From Hypsibius dujardini (Eukaryota > Tardigrada > Eutardigrada > Parachela > Hypsibiidae): a stretch of DNA of 27,268 nt. Made by a program: the position numbers and the translations under genes. Positions 10,278-20,922 of the stretch are shown here, in pieces (the first letter of the stretch is position 1; each line of letters opens with the position of its first letter). The stretch covers positions 1 to 27,268 of the forward strand of contig LRSR01010757.1 of assembly GCA_001579985.1 (NCBI GenBank), in the 5' to 3' direction. The notes beneath the pieces were generated by a model. That model saw nothing but the letters and a program-made list of their open reading frames with translations, was not told the DNA's origin and made no database searches.

Positions 10278-11419
10278 CCTCGTCAGAGGGTAGATTGCCT
10301 GAGCCGTCGTCCCGATCTAGGCGATTGCCGAAATCACAAACACAAGTACGCTAAATAATCCCAAAAAATTCACACGCAGAGGAGAAAAATAATTAAAAGG
10401 TTTGAGTTCGCGCGGCCTTGAAGACTAATGTGCGAAAGATGTTGTCTCACTCTCCTCGCTCTTTCCAACCGCAAACTGCCGAGGTTAAGTTCAAGGCTCA
10501 AGAAAGAATAAGAAAGCAGGCTGGTGTTTTGTGTAGCGGCAGTTGTATAACGTGGGAAGGGCATGGGAAGATGAGAGAGAGCGAGAGGAGAGGGGAAGTA
10601 TAACGACCGTTTTAATAGACAAATAGACACGCGGGCCAGTTGGTTAATTGCAGCTGTGTCGGTTTGTGTTTTTTTGCTGTCTGCTTAGAGGGAGAGGGAG
10701 AGGAAGTGTTTGTGGAAAATCTTTTTCTGTGGTTGCGGTTGAGATGAGAAGGTCCGTCGCTGAGAGAGCTGTTGTGGCACCCGAGGTTCCTGCCAACAAA
10801 CTCATCTCGTCCTATGAGAGAGACATTGACAACTGCCACACTTAAAAACAAGCATGATGTGTGCAATGGGGACGGCTAAAAAAAGAGGCCGCCTTAATAA
10901 GCAGTAAGCATGATTAATTTACTTATTTCCGTGGTGCGACAGATGCCCTCGAAAGTATATTGCGCGACCGACCGACTAACTCTCTATCCTCCGGTCAATG
11001 TTCGGGCTGGTTGGAGTTTATGGAATTGCCACAAGTTGCTCCAACTTGCGTGATTATGCACATCTTGGGCGCTGGAGTTTCTTCGCTGAAGCCTAGTTCT
11101 TTGCTGGCCTTTGACGTGCAGTTTTCAGCTAGGCCAAAAGGGATGGCAAACGATAAACTAAACTTAAAAACTAAAACTACTGCATAGCTGACTTGGGCAA
11201 GAAAGGAGATTTCCTCTCCCGATTGGCGTGAGTTTTTTTCGACAAATACCTGTCCAAATATCATCATTTTACACTGGTGCCTCCAGCTGGAAATCACATC
11301 TGCAGTTTCAGAAAAAGATAAGGAGGAAAAAGACTTCCCATGTTGGTGGCGTCAGTGCTCTCTTTTTGGATTTAATTTTTCATAGTGTTCTTCTTAATCG
11401 GAAAATTATCAATCTATTA
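10278..11419. other. Intergenic, probable promoter side of the Ig gene
   Basis: 10420-10830 is GC-richer and strongly purine/pyrimidine-biased, with GAGAGAGCGAGAGG-like runs near 10573-10590 and 10688-10705. This resembles GAGA-type promoter sequence upstream of the minus-strand Ig gene. Open frames here have no recognisable domain. 11030-11190 has short frames on both strands that I cannot support. Confidence 0.35.
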
Positions 11420-12027
11420 GGGGTCATTCAACAATTGTGTCATCGAATTTAGGGGGGTACGTGTCAGCAATCGATGACGAGCTCTTACGTATAGGGGGTG
11501 GGGGTCTGTCCTTGGATTACGTCAACAATTTTATATCTCAAAATTTCCTTGATTGTGAGAGTTTGAAAAAACGTGTATTTCAATAAAATTTTATAGACCC
11601 GCATGCCATTATTCTTACCTTCATTTGAGCATCATACTAGTACTGACAAGAGGTTCCGATGGCTCCACCAGAAAAACAGGTACGTCACTTGGGGGGCTAC
11701 ATCTACTTGATGCCTTTTGCAACAGCGCATTGGAATCGCAAATCTTCTATTTCAGGCGAAGATGCGAACATTCCCATCATTACCAATCTAGACGCTTTTC
11801 TTCGTTCTGATTTTGAAAATGCGGGGGATAACTAAGTATTATCGGTGCTGAAATTTTGCTGTTAAAGTTGAAATTTAAGATTTTGACGCATAGGGGGGGT
11901 CCAACGGCGCTGACATAAGCGTTTGAAGTTCAGGGGGGTAAAAAGAAATCATGACGAGCTCTTACAGAGGGGAGGTAGGGGTAAGGCCGCCTAATATCGA
12001 GCGCTTACGTAATTGTTGAATGACCCC
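11420..12027. mobile_element. TA-flanked inverted-repeat element (TIR GGGGTCATTCAACAATT)
   Basis: GGGGTCATTCAACAATT at 11420-11436 is repeated exactly, inverted, at 12011-12027, and the similarity continues imperfectly inward. TA flanks both ends (11418-11419 and 12028-12029). The 608-base interior has no transposase. It carries G-run tracts and a direct repeat, GACGAGCTCTTAC, at about 11475-11487 and 11953-11965. It is a non-autonomous DNA transposon of a different family from the copies at 2284 and 6646. Confidence 0.85.
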
Positions 12028-13567
12028 TATATATATTTTGCAGAAGTTGTCTAGTAAATTAAAACAATAAGTATACCGTTCTGGAAAATATTGGTTGGGA
12101 TAATGAAATTTGAAAATTGTTAATCAATCAATCAATCAATCAATTAAGCTTGAGCCCATAGCACAAAGTCGTGCGGCAAGTCTCTTTCATCGACATATTT
12201 TTCTGAAACCACAGATGTCATTTCCAACCTGAGACCCCAATCTAAAATTATAACATATGGACAGGTAATTGTGGAAAAAAAGCACGCCGATTGGGAGGGA
12301 GAATTTCCGTTCTTGCCCAAGAGACTTAAACTGTTTGTGACTAATTTTTAAGTTTTATTTATTTATTCTATTAAGTAATAGTTTCTAAAAAATGTTGAAC
12401 TAAAATTTTCATTCATTAGAGATTTATTAAGGGACAAATTAAAACTACTCAATTAATGTCCATTAACCAAAAGTGGTCATTACGAGGATAAAAAACGATT
12501 AAAATCGAAAAAACTCCAAAGCTGAATTGACTAAACATAAATAAATGGAAAACAAATTAGATGAATCAGTTTAGTTTTCGTTATCTCCAGGCGCATACAG
12601 TATTCCCCACATTTAATTTAATTATGAATGACAAAAGAAAAATTCTTTGGTGGTGTAGCTAAGTCCTGTACGGTAGATTAGCATCCTAATAAAGGCTAGA
12701 ATGAACCAATCCATCCACTGATTTTTTTTCGATATCTGCACAATGTACGAGCGCTAACTGCCCGTGGACTCAAGTTCATAGATATTGAACAAAAATGATG
12801 AGCATGAAAAAATTACGCTGCTATAGTCGCAAAGTCTTTTGTGAATATTCGTATCACCGTTTGGTCCTTGGTAATTTAACGGAAAAAGGCCATAAATATT
12901 GAGACTATATACATAGTCTTGTAGTCAGTCATTCAGGCTGAGCAAATAGGCAGCTTAAGACATGTTAGGAACCAGGCATCGAGAACCCTCACGGGTAAAC
13001 CTCGTAAACGGCAATGGCAACACAATTTTCCTTTTCCACAGAACGAAATCAATACCAAAATTTAATCAAAAATTAATCAGCGTACAGATTTCGCATATAT
13101 AAATAATTAACTGTAATAAAGGCTTCCAATAAATGTTTTCATTATCCTAGAAAAGCTAATCTTTTATCCGTTATATCATACGTAAATTTTAATGTAAAGT
13201 CACATGACGTCCTAATGAGAATAATGTAATTTGCGTCCTCTTTTGTGATTTAACATGCGCATGCCTTGAAACGGTGGTCTTGATCATCACGCAGACGGCA
13301 TTAATTACACGATGTTCTTTTCAAATATATCTCACGAGACGCAAAGCAAACCGCTAATCAAAAAGAGGCGATACCTATTTAACCCAGCAAAGGATTATGC
13401 AAAATCATTCCTTCCCATTTTTCCGCACGAAGCATCGCAGTGTTTTCCTTAGAAACCTGCTCATCCACACCATGCCGAGTATTTTAAAAAATATTTCCTA
13501 CAATTTTCACGCAAAATCTTACCCGTCTATAATTTCTACCTGATCAATCAATCAATTAGAAGAAGTT
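12028..13567. other. AT-rich intergenic DNA upstream of the receptor pseudogene
   Basis: No supported exon. It holds an (ATCA)n tract at 12121-12146, another short one at 13541-13556, and a TATATAAAT motif near 13094. Any former promoter of the receptor pseudogene would be here. Confidence 0.45.
12121..12146. repeat. (ATCA)n microsatellite
   Basis: Six tandem ATCA units. A simple sequence repeat in intergenic DNA. Confidence 0.85.
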
Positions 13568-16357
13568 ATGATCACTTTTGTTGCCTTGTCCTTGCAGTTG
13601 TTTGCTGTGAGCCTTTCGGTGCCAGTCGTTGGAATGGCTGGAGAGTTCAATAAATCGACACTCATTGACATTGTAGCTTACGGACTGGCGACGCCGGTCA
13701 TCCTCTCGGCGTTGCCTTTGATGAAGCCGGGATATGACTTGGGAGCTGAACATTTACGCGCCACCTAAGGACTCAACGTCCGGCTGACTTATCTCTCCTC
13801 GGACAAAGCCAAACTGTGTGCTGATTTACCGGATCACCTCAATATGGTCTCGCGTTTTACTACCGCAACCACTTATCGGGAACGCCTTTCGTTCTCATTT
13901 TACCGGGTATGCGCCACAAAAGATGGTGCATTTTTGCACATTTATTCCAACATTTTTGGCACTTTTTTATTTTTTTTGCGGACATTTGCAGTAATAAGAG
14001 GGACATTAGTAATTAAATTATTTTACATAAATCTCATACTAGCCAAGTGAAATGTTTTTAGAAGGATTTTATGTGAACTGGCTCCTTTTTGACATTTAAA
14101 ATTAGGACGGTGCGGCGCTTCCGGCTTCTTCTGTGTATCGGCTTATCGCCCGGGGGTTTTCTGGGGGCCTGGAATTTTGTCCTAATTTTTTTAGACAAAA
14201 TATGAGGGTCTGAAATATTAGAACGTCCATTGTTCTAGTTGTCAATTTTTAATTGTTAATTGTTAATGATCTATTTATTTTAGTGACGTCTTGAGTACAA
14301 CTACTGCATACCCAAATAAAAATACTGATATTGAAATCAGATCATTTTCCAATGTTTCTGTTTATAACGGCTTTTAAATTCCCCCGAAAAATGTTTGAAC
14401 TAAACATTAAGTTTCAACCGTAATGTTCAGCAGTGATTCTACTTACCGAATTAAAAATCAGTCTACTTGAGTTTTAAAGTGAGTAAAAGGTGTAGCATAA
14501 ACCCGTTCTACCGTCTAGGATGTGATGAGCTCGTGCCTCTGGGAAAACTTGCTCGAGGTTGGTACACTCCTGCAAGAAAGGTATTTCATGAAAGTGTTCT
14601 GAAATTGCATCTTACTTTGATGATTGTCTGTTGGCTTTTAGAGTGGAATGTGCCAATACTATTCAGGTAAGTTAATACTCGTATAATGTAGAGCGCACAA
14701 GAGAGAAGGCATTCCTATTTTCTTTCGGCCTCACTACATAGATTAGAATAGCGTTGCTTAAACAACATGTTTGAAATTAAATAGAATATAAAACAAATTT
14801 AATCCACCGAAATAAATTCACCGAAATTCACCGAAATTCAAATGAAAAATAAATATATAAAAAAACACATTTTTTCTGTATTAAAAATAAGATCGTAAAT
14901 AAAACATTCTAACATTTAAAAATAATTTAGTGATTTTAAATACAAATAAGCATAGCGTTTAAATACTACTACCTATGTTTGCGACTTTACATAGAATAAA
15001 AAAGTATTTTATCGAAAATCGAACGCTGCTTTTTGAGCCATCTCAAGTATCTTTTAAATATATTTAAACAACAATAGATTTGATATACATTTGGTATATC
15101 TGAAGGGAACCTTTTCCGTTTTTTATGATAATAATCAATTTCAATTTTAATAATTTTAAAATAAATTTAAATTAACAGCTTGAAATCGGAGTTTTAGCGA
15201 ATTGTAAGGTAAATTTTAGCGGACCAACCTCCGACCTACGTGATCGCCAGTTTTACCCGACCTCCGTCAACAACGGACCCATGCATATGAGCATGTTCGC
15301 AGAAGTGTTCCTCGAGGTGTTTGATCATTTTGGTTGGTACTCTGTCGCACTCGTCATGGATCGCGGTACCCCGGCACCCTTCTTCCGAATGTGGACGGAG
15401 GCCTTGAACGGACAGCTCAACTCGAGGCTGGCTAGAGGTCACTCCAAACTGACGCTTCACCAGTTCGGTTTCGATTCCAGAGGAGTGGTCGACTACAGTG
15501 GCATTCTATAGGAAGCTAACAAAGTCAGTCGAGGTACTTTATCGACAATGTGTCATTCTAGCTTTCATTATTGCACAAATTTCTGCAGTTTTTCCCTTTG
15601 CAGTAATTGTAATTTCATCATTTCCAAGGATGGTTTGCAGCATCTTGGTAAAGTTCCAAACCTGTAGCAGGATATTACAATTAATGTTTTTAAGGCTTAA
15701 AATAGTAAAGCTTGCATATCTCAGTAAGGGAATTTTTAGATTATGCATGAATGAATATTTAACAAATTTAAAATAAATTTAAAATAATTAAGGGTGGACA
15801 ATTTAGTTTAACGAATAGCCTTTCGTGTATAAACAAATTATTATGAAGCAAACGCGACATAATACTGTTACCTTTTTAAATGACTGCAGAGGGAAAGGGC
15901 ATGACGAACGGTGAATATGTATGCCACAAAGACTCATTTGTCCAGCGATGCGGTCAAGCTGCTTATTCTGTTGAGCTATCTACAACATTTTTACCGGTGA
16001 TTAGGTTTATTTTTCACCGGAGCCCTTCTAAAATGATCGATATTTCGGTAATCTCACCTATGAAGTTAACGACGATGCCAATAATGTAAGTTAGAAAATT
16101 TAAAATACGGTAGATGGGCTAGTATATTTCTGCACGAGAAAGAAAAGGTTCTTCCTTCTAGTAAGGATACTTGTATAGGCTAGCCTGGATATTTTTCGAA
16201 GCCTCAAGCAAATATCGCCGTGCTACGAAGAAACGATAACGGAGAGGAAAAGACAAGGGCTATTGATAGCCGATATGATCGAGAGAACCCAGAGGCTTTA
16301 TATCTACATTTATCGTCCCGGAGAACTGGTATTGAAACTGAAGACGAACAGGACAGA

Positions 16358-16403
16358 TTGTCTGTCTGTCTGTCAGTTTGTCTGTCAGTTTGTCTGTTTG
16401 CCT
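16358..16403. repeat. (CTGT)n microsatellite
   Basis: Tandem, partly degenerate CTGT units between two exons of the receptor pseudogene. Confidence 0.85.
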
Positions 16404-17060
16404 TTCCGACTCTTGTCCGTCGTTTGCACCTTGTTTATGTGAACAGTGTCTGCTCCTTCTTTTCCAGCTGAATCCGTTTCTTTTCGCCGGTTATGAAGCT
16501 ATAGAAATATTTGGAAAGGTAAAACGTTTTGAAAATTCCGTGTTATTCATGACTCGATAATCGAAAACCAAGCATATTTTTTATGTAGGTCGTCAATGAG
16601 AGCTTGAACATCCCAGGATTAATGCAAGACGGACAGTGTTTTGTCTCACAGTTCGTCAATAAGACCATCGACTTAGCCAGTGGTAGCGTCTTTATCGGTG
16701 AATATGGTGAAAAGAGAGCTGATCACTGCATCAATTCCCTGAACGTCGGCACGCGAAATTACGAAGTAAATCTTTTTTCCGCCTTTGGATGCAAGCTTAA
16801 AGAACTGTCGGTGTGGTGAATTGCACGAAATATCAACAATGGGCGTGTTTTTCCCATGTATTAGGCTGTAATTAAATACAGAGCGACTACAATGAATTTC
16901 GTTGACGTGCGCGGCAACATTGACTGGGCAAATACTGCCGGTAAGCCGCCTGCAAACGAACCAGTCTGTGGTTACTTGGGACTCAGCCGGCTATGCGCAC
17001 AGAAAGGTACGCGCTTTTCATATTGCGCTCACGGCAGATACTCAGATAATAGATGTCATG

Positions 17061-17142
17061 GACACAGACAGACACACCGATAGAAACCGACAGACAGACA
17101 GAAAGGCAGACAAACAGACAGACAAACAAACAGAACAGACTG
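17061..17142. repeat. (CAGA)n microsatellite
   Basis: Degenerate CAGA/CAAA tetramers in the intron 17007-17180 of the receptor pseudogene. This is the same motif as CTGT, on the other strand. Confidence 0.85.
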
Positions 17143-17536
17143 AGACTATGGCTGTTTATTTTTTCAACTTGTCTGATAAGGCTGGAACAATAACTGGACC
17201 ATTCTCGTCGCGGTGCTACTGGCCACTTTGTTTCTTCTTATCCCTATTGGAATCATGCTGTTGAGGTGTGCTTGTTGATTGAATGCCCGAATTCCTCAAT
17301 CCCCACGACGTAAATAAGTCGTAAATAAGTCGTTCAGAGTAATACCATTACCTTATTTAATTGCAGAATTCTCAACACATCAGCTTTGGAAAAATCAACC
17401 TGGTGGCTTCTCGGGATGGACTTTGCCGTTGCTGTTTTAGATAATAAAACTAGTTTGCGAACCTTGAGTGCATGGGCAGTTCCTTATGCAACAATATTTT
17501 AGCCCTGTCTCTAAAAATTGTTGTATAAAAATAATG

Positions 17537-17542
17537 AATAAA
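17537..17542 (+). terminator. AATAAA polyadenylation signal of the receptor pseudogene
   Basis: AATAAA lies 35 bases past the plus-strand stop and directly abuts the stop codon of the convergent minus-strand gene at 17543. A second AATAAA lies inside the last exon near 17443. Confidence 0.6.
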
Positions 17543-18524
17543 TCAACCGAAGACAGGAGGACCAGCAGTAGCAGTAGTATGAACTACAGGATTTCCACAC
17601 TCTTTGGCAGCAGGAGCATGTGGAACGACCAATTCCGGGTTAGCAGACAAGAACGTTTTCGATTGGAGTTTTCGCAGAATTGGAATGATTTCGGTCCACG
17701 ACTTATCGTTTATGAAGCGTAAGGTAGACGGCAATGAGCGAAGCATTTTCATCTGTTCGACTTGCGAGGCTGCGGTAATTTCTTCCCCGTTTGTTTCGAG
17801 TAGGGTTCGGAGTTGGGCGAGGCTTTCGCGTTTTCCGCGGGAGCCGCTACGTCGGCGATCCCAGCTTCGACCTCCCCCTCCTCCTAAGATCCCAGCTAGT
17901 CCGCCCCCACCGCCGCCGCTTTTACTGGCTTCGTCCAACAGCAACAGGAGTACTGAAAACTTCACAGTATACTTCTTCTGTTTGTATGTGTCTCTGTTTT
18001 TGTTTGTGTCTGTGGCTGTATCTGTGTCTGTGTCTGTGCGTCTGGGCCTGAGCCTGAGCCCGAGTCTAAATCTAAGCCTCTGCATCTTTGTTTGAGCTTT
18101 GTCTATATCTATGCCTGTGATGTTTTCTAAGCGTATTCGATGGAAAACAGCCATTTCTGCTTACCCGGAAGAAGGGACGCTGAAAAACAACAATATCACT
18201 CAACGTCAGTCAAATTTAACCACATTGGGTACTGTTTTTCAAGGCACGCAAATATTACGTACCTAGTGGGCTGGGTGCAGCTTGTCGAACTACCCGCTCA
18301 TGTAAGGGCCCGGTTTCCGGCTGGACCGGAACTGGAGGGCTCAACTATGACAAGCAAAAATGTCAACTGAAATTTCCGATCATGTGGTCAGATAAGCAAA
18401 GTTAAACTACGGCTAGTACCTCGGTATTGGACTGTATAACAGACGGATTGCCGTGGGTACCCTTCAGATAGACAAACATCGCTAGCAACGCCACGAACAG
18501 TATCAAAAGCCTTGACGTCATCAT
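17543..18524 (-). CDS. Secreted Gly-rich polybasic precursor, 3 exons, 198 aa
   Basis: Minus-strand exons 18524-18420, 18344-18263 and 17952-17543, stop TGA. Phases are 0 then 1, and the introns have consensus ends (GTACTAG...CATAG; GTACGTAA...TTTTCAG). Residues 1-25 form a signal peptide (MMTSRLLILFVALLAMFVYL, likely cut after THG). A Pro/Gln-rich stretch (36-62) is followed by a Leu run (64-68) and a Gly-rich segment (75-90). Basic clusters RRR and RGKR (about 94-103) look like prohormone-convertase sites. The C-terminal 95 residues are partly helical-looking, with one Cys, and end in G-P-P-V-F-G, where a final Gly could serve for amidation. I do not recognise a family. A neuropeptide or other processed secreted precursor is an inference. 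It converges on the receptor pseudogene with only 40 bases between stop codons. Confidence 0.68.
17976..18085. repeat. (TCTGTG)n/(CCTGAG)n low-complexity tract
   Basis: Degenerate hexamers in intron 2 (17953-18262) of the secreted precursor gene. The spurious long frames across it on both strands are repeat artefacts. Confidence 0.75.
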
Positions 18525-18644
18525 TTGACAGAATATTTGGCCGATCGATTAATTGAATAGAATTAAACTAACTGCCGAAAATGGCGCCAAACTTCAAATA
18601 AGTTATTAAAATAACTTCCAGTGCATTAGCTGAATTACGGCCGG

Positions 18645-18652
18645 CTTATATA
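18645..18652 (-). promoter_or_regulatory. TATA box of the secreted precursor gene
   Basis: The minus strand reads AGTATATAAGCCGGCCG, a near-ideal TATATAAG box with GC-rich flank. It lies about 120 bases upstream of the ATG at 18524, predicting transcription start near 18620. Confidence 0.6.
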
Positions 18653-18659
18653 CTGGCTG

Positions 18660-20045
18660 ATGTGCTTCGTCGGTAAATGCCGCGGAAAAAGGCAGTTGAT
18701 TTTGTTCGTTCCTGTCGAACGCCTGCACGTCCAAAAATCGCATCAAAGTGGCCGCCTTGCCATTAGAAACTCAAGTGGAGTATTGTGTGAGGAACCATTT
18801 GTTAGTTTGGTCTAGTTTAATGTGAAGCGTGCAAGTTGCTCTCAAGACGGTTTAGACAGTGGTCTCCGATTTCGGACTTCCGTTCCTTTTCCCTGCGTAT
18901 CAGTGCGTTTACATGCTGCTGTTTTTTATGTCCAACGAACGAAGGCGCTCTGTAATTGCTGTTGGCTATTGTCGTCTGCAAAGTGGGGGACGATCCAAAG
19001 TAAAACATGTCTATGCACGACCCCCCCTGTCAGCTGGTGAGACAAATCTTTAAATAAATTATCTAGAGTTAAATTTCTAATTCTAATTCTTAATTCAAAC
19101 AAACTAAATCTTACATCTAAGAACTAAATCTTGCATCTAAGATCTATATCTTAAGTCTAAGATCTAAATCTTAAATCAAAATCCTAAATCTAAATATTTA
19201 ATATAAATCTAAGACTCACATCCAAATCTAAATTCAAAACTCGAAATCCTGAATCGAAATCTGAAATCTAAAATTTAAATATTAGATTTAAATTTAAAAC
19301 ATAAATATAAAACCTAAACCTTTTAATTTAAATCTCAAACTGTCAAACAAATCTCAACAAATCTCAAACTGTCGAACAATCAAAATGTAACAGATCTAAA
19401 TCAAAATTCTTCATTCGAAATCTAAAATCAAAATGTACGAAATCTCGTAAAATGTAAAATGTAAAATGTAAAATGTACAATCTTAAATTGAAATGGCAGA
19501 TTGAAATCTAAAATCGAAATCCGAATTCTAAATCTAAAATATTTGAATATGGGTACTAAATTTAAAGCTCGGCATAGAGACGAACTAACCAAAAAGTCTC
19601 GGGCTACTTTAAGATGAAAAAGATACATTGTCGTTTTCCGGCGGTTAGTGTAAAACATATTTATTGATCCTATGTCCGTCGAACTTTCATGCCAAACTAC
19701 ATCAAAAGTTGGCAATTCTAGATAGAATAATTTTTTGGGTACTTGAGGATTATGACCTGAAATTGATCGGCAACCTCACTTAAATTCCCAATTAAATGCT
19801 TGGTTTTAGGCACATTTTTAAAGCAAGCTTTAGCCGGACGCATATAGCACGAGGTCAAATCGTAACATCAAATCATCGTAAATGTATTTCGTACAGTCAT
19901 CGTTTTCTTCTCGCAGAGAATTGGCGAGACAATATTTTTAATCGGAAATCATTGATGATATCTTCTTTCTCTCTGTCTGAAGTACAGCTCTGCAGATAAG
20001 GGATGGGTCGATACGTAAACGAAAGCCCAAGTGTACGTACTTAAA
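18660..20045. other. Intergenic region between divergent genes
   Basis: Lies between the minus-strand precursor gene and the plus-strand CUB gene. 18700-19040 has mixed composition with no supportable exon. 19050-19560 is a degenerate AAATCTAA-type repeat. 19560-20045 is AT-rich and leads into the CUB promoter. Confidence 0.45.
19050..19560. repeat. Degenerate AAATCTAA-type tandem repeat, ~500 bases
   Basis: Dozens of variants of AAATCTAA, AAATCTTA and AAAATGTA follow one another with drifting spacing, including four AAAATGT copies at 19448-19477. G is rare on the plus strand. It looks like an old expanded microsatellite or minisatellite rather than coding or transposon sequence. Confidence 0.75.
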
Positions 20046-20048
20046 CTG

Positions 20049-20056
20049 TATATAAA
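20049..20056 (+). promoter_or_regulatory. TATA box of the CUB gene
   Basis: TATATAAA about 110 bases upstream of the ATG at 20165, a spacing similar to that of the minus-strand precursor gene. Transcription would start near 20080. Confidence 0.55.
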
Positions 20057-20164
20057 CTTAGTTGTAAGCGGAACATATTAACTTGTGCTTTTCAAGTACC
20101 ATTTTTTATCTCATTTTTATTTCCACAAGGAAGCCCATAAATCGAGCTAAAAATATACGGAAGT

Positions 20165-20877
20165 ATGATGTTTATGGCCGTCCTGTTGTTGGTCGTAGTC
20201 GCTGCCTCTGCTGTGGCAGTTCCCCCTATAACTGTCACTGTCCCCGCCACAGGCAAGGCCTATTTCGCGTCCCCCAATTATCCGCAAAACTACCCCAAAG
20301 GCGTCCTGGTTGAATACAATGTCACCGGACCCGTCGACTTCAGTTTGTTGATGAGCCAAGTGCACAATCTCTGTATTTATGTTTGTTATTATTTCTTCGT
20401 ACTTTTAGACGAATTAATGATACAATTTGATAAGATAAATTCTGTTCTACACTTCAGCAAGTTTTTATTCCAGCTTGTAGACTTGTGACATCTTCCATTC
20501 GTTTAGTATAATTTTATATAAAATTTAACCTTATTACTTTGCAGTTTGACGTGGTGGAATTTCGACTGTGTGATATTCATTGCGGATATGGCTGCTTCGC
20601 GGACTACGTCAACTTCACCGAGACCGTCAACAGGCGAGACATCAGCCTCACCGGGGATCAGGGAATGCCGTCGGGAATGTGCGGAACAATCAATTCCCCA
20701 CTTCGCCTTGCTTCGCGAACTAATTCTGTGGCGAGTTTTTCGTTGTGATTGATGAAAGCTGACAGCGGATTTGTCTCTATCGCAGTCAGCTATGCCTATT
20801 TTCAGATCGTGAGATTTGTTACCGGCACACGAGGACCATCTTACCAAGGCTTTAACATCTCCGCGACAGGTTAGAAC

Positions 20878-20922
<45 letters not shown>

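Larger units (their letters stand above)
13568..17502 (+). pseudogene. Natriuretic-peptide/guanylyl-cyclase-type receptor, truncated and disrupted
   Basis: Plus-strand exons recognisable by motif and phase: 13568-13906, possibly 14106-14155, then 14519-14557, 14642-14666, 15220-15533, 15604-15647, from 15892, about 16209-16328, 16468-16518, 16589-16765, 16882-17006, 17181-17265 and 17367-17502. It encodes a signal peptide, then a type 1 periplasmic-binding-like ANF-receptor ectodomain: ALPLMKPGYDLGAEH, GCDELVPLGKLAREWNVP, NNGPMHMSMFAEVF, GMTNGEYV, then WANTAGKPPANEPVCGY before the membrane. One TM follows (17190-17262), then a juxtamembrane Leu-Glu-x-x-x-Trp-Trp piece and stop TAG (17500-17502). 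Lesions: in-frame TAA (13766-13768); in-frame TAG (15509-15511) inside GIL-x-EANKVSR; and one extra base in exon 16882-17006, whose ends no longer agree in phase. There is no kinase-homology or cyclase domain. If intact it would resemble a clearance-type (NPR-C-like) receptor. Exon joins around 13907-14518 and 15950-16467 are unsure. Confidence 0.78.

Noticed and set aside
10280-10375. Minus-strand hydrophobic frame (FSVLVFVISAIA) as a signal peptide for the Ig gene
   Set aside because: It has no ATG and an in-frame TAG separates it from the exon; treated as chance.
10995-11297. Minus-strand frame with three Cys as a small secreted peptide
   Set aside because: The hydrophobic part is far from its ATG and there is no promoter or splice support.
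13766-15511. Reassigned or read-through stop codons to explain TAA and TAG inside the receptor
   Set aside because: Neighbouring intact genes end in TAA, TAG and TGA exactly where their domains end, and the receptor also has a frame inconsistency. Pseudogene decay is simpler.
17604-18095. Plus-strand Pro-rich frames
   Set aside because: Antisense shadow of the Gly-rich precursor exon and its intronic hexamer repeat.
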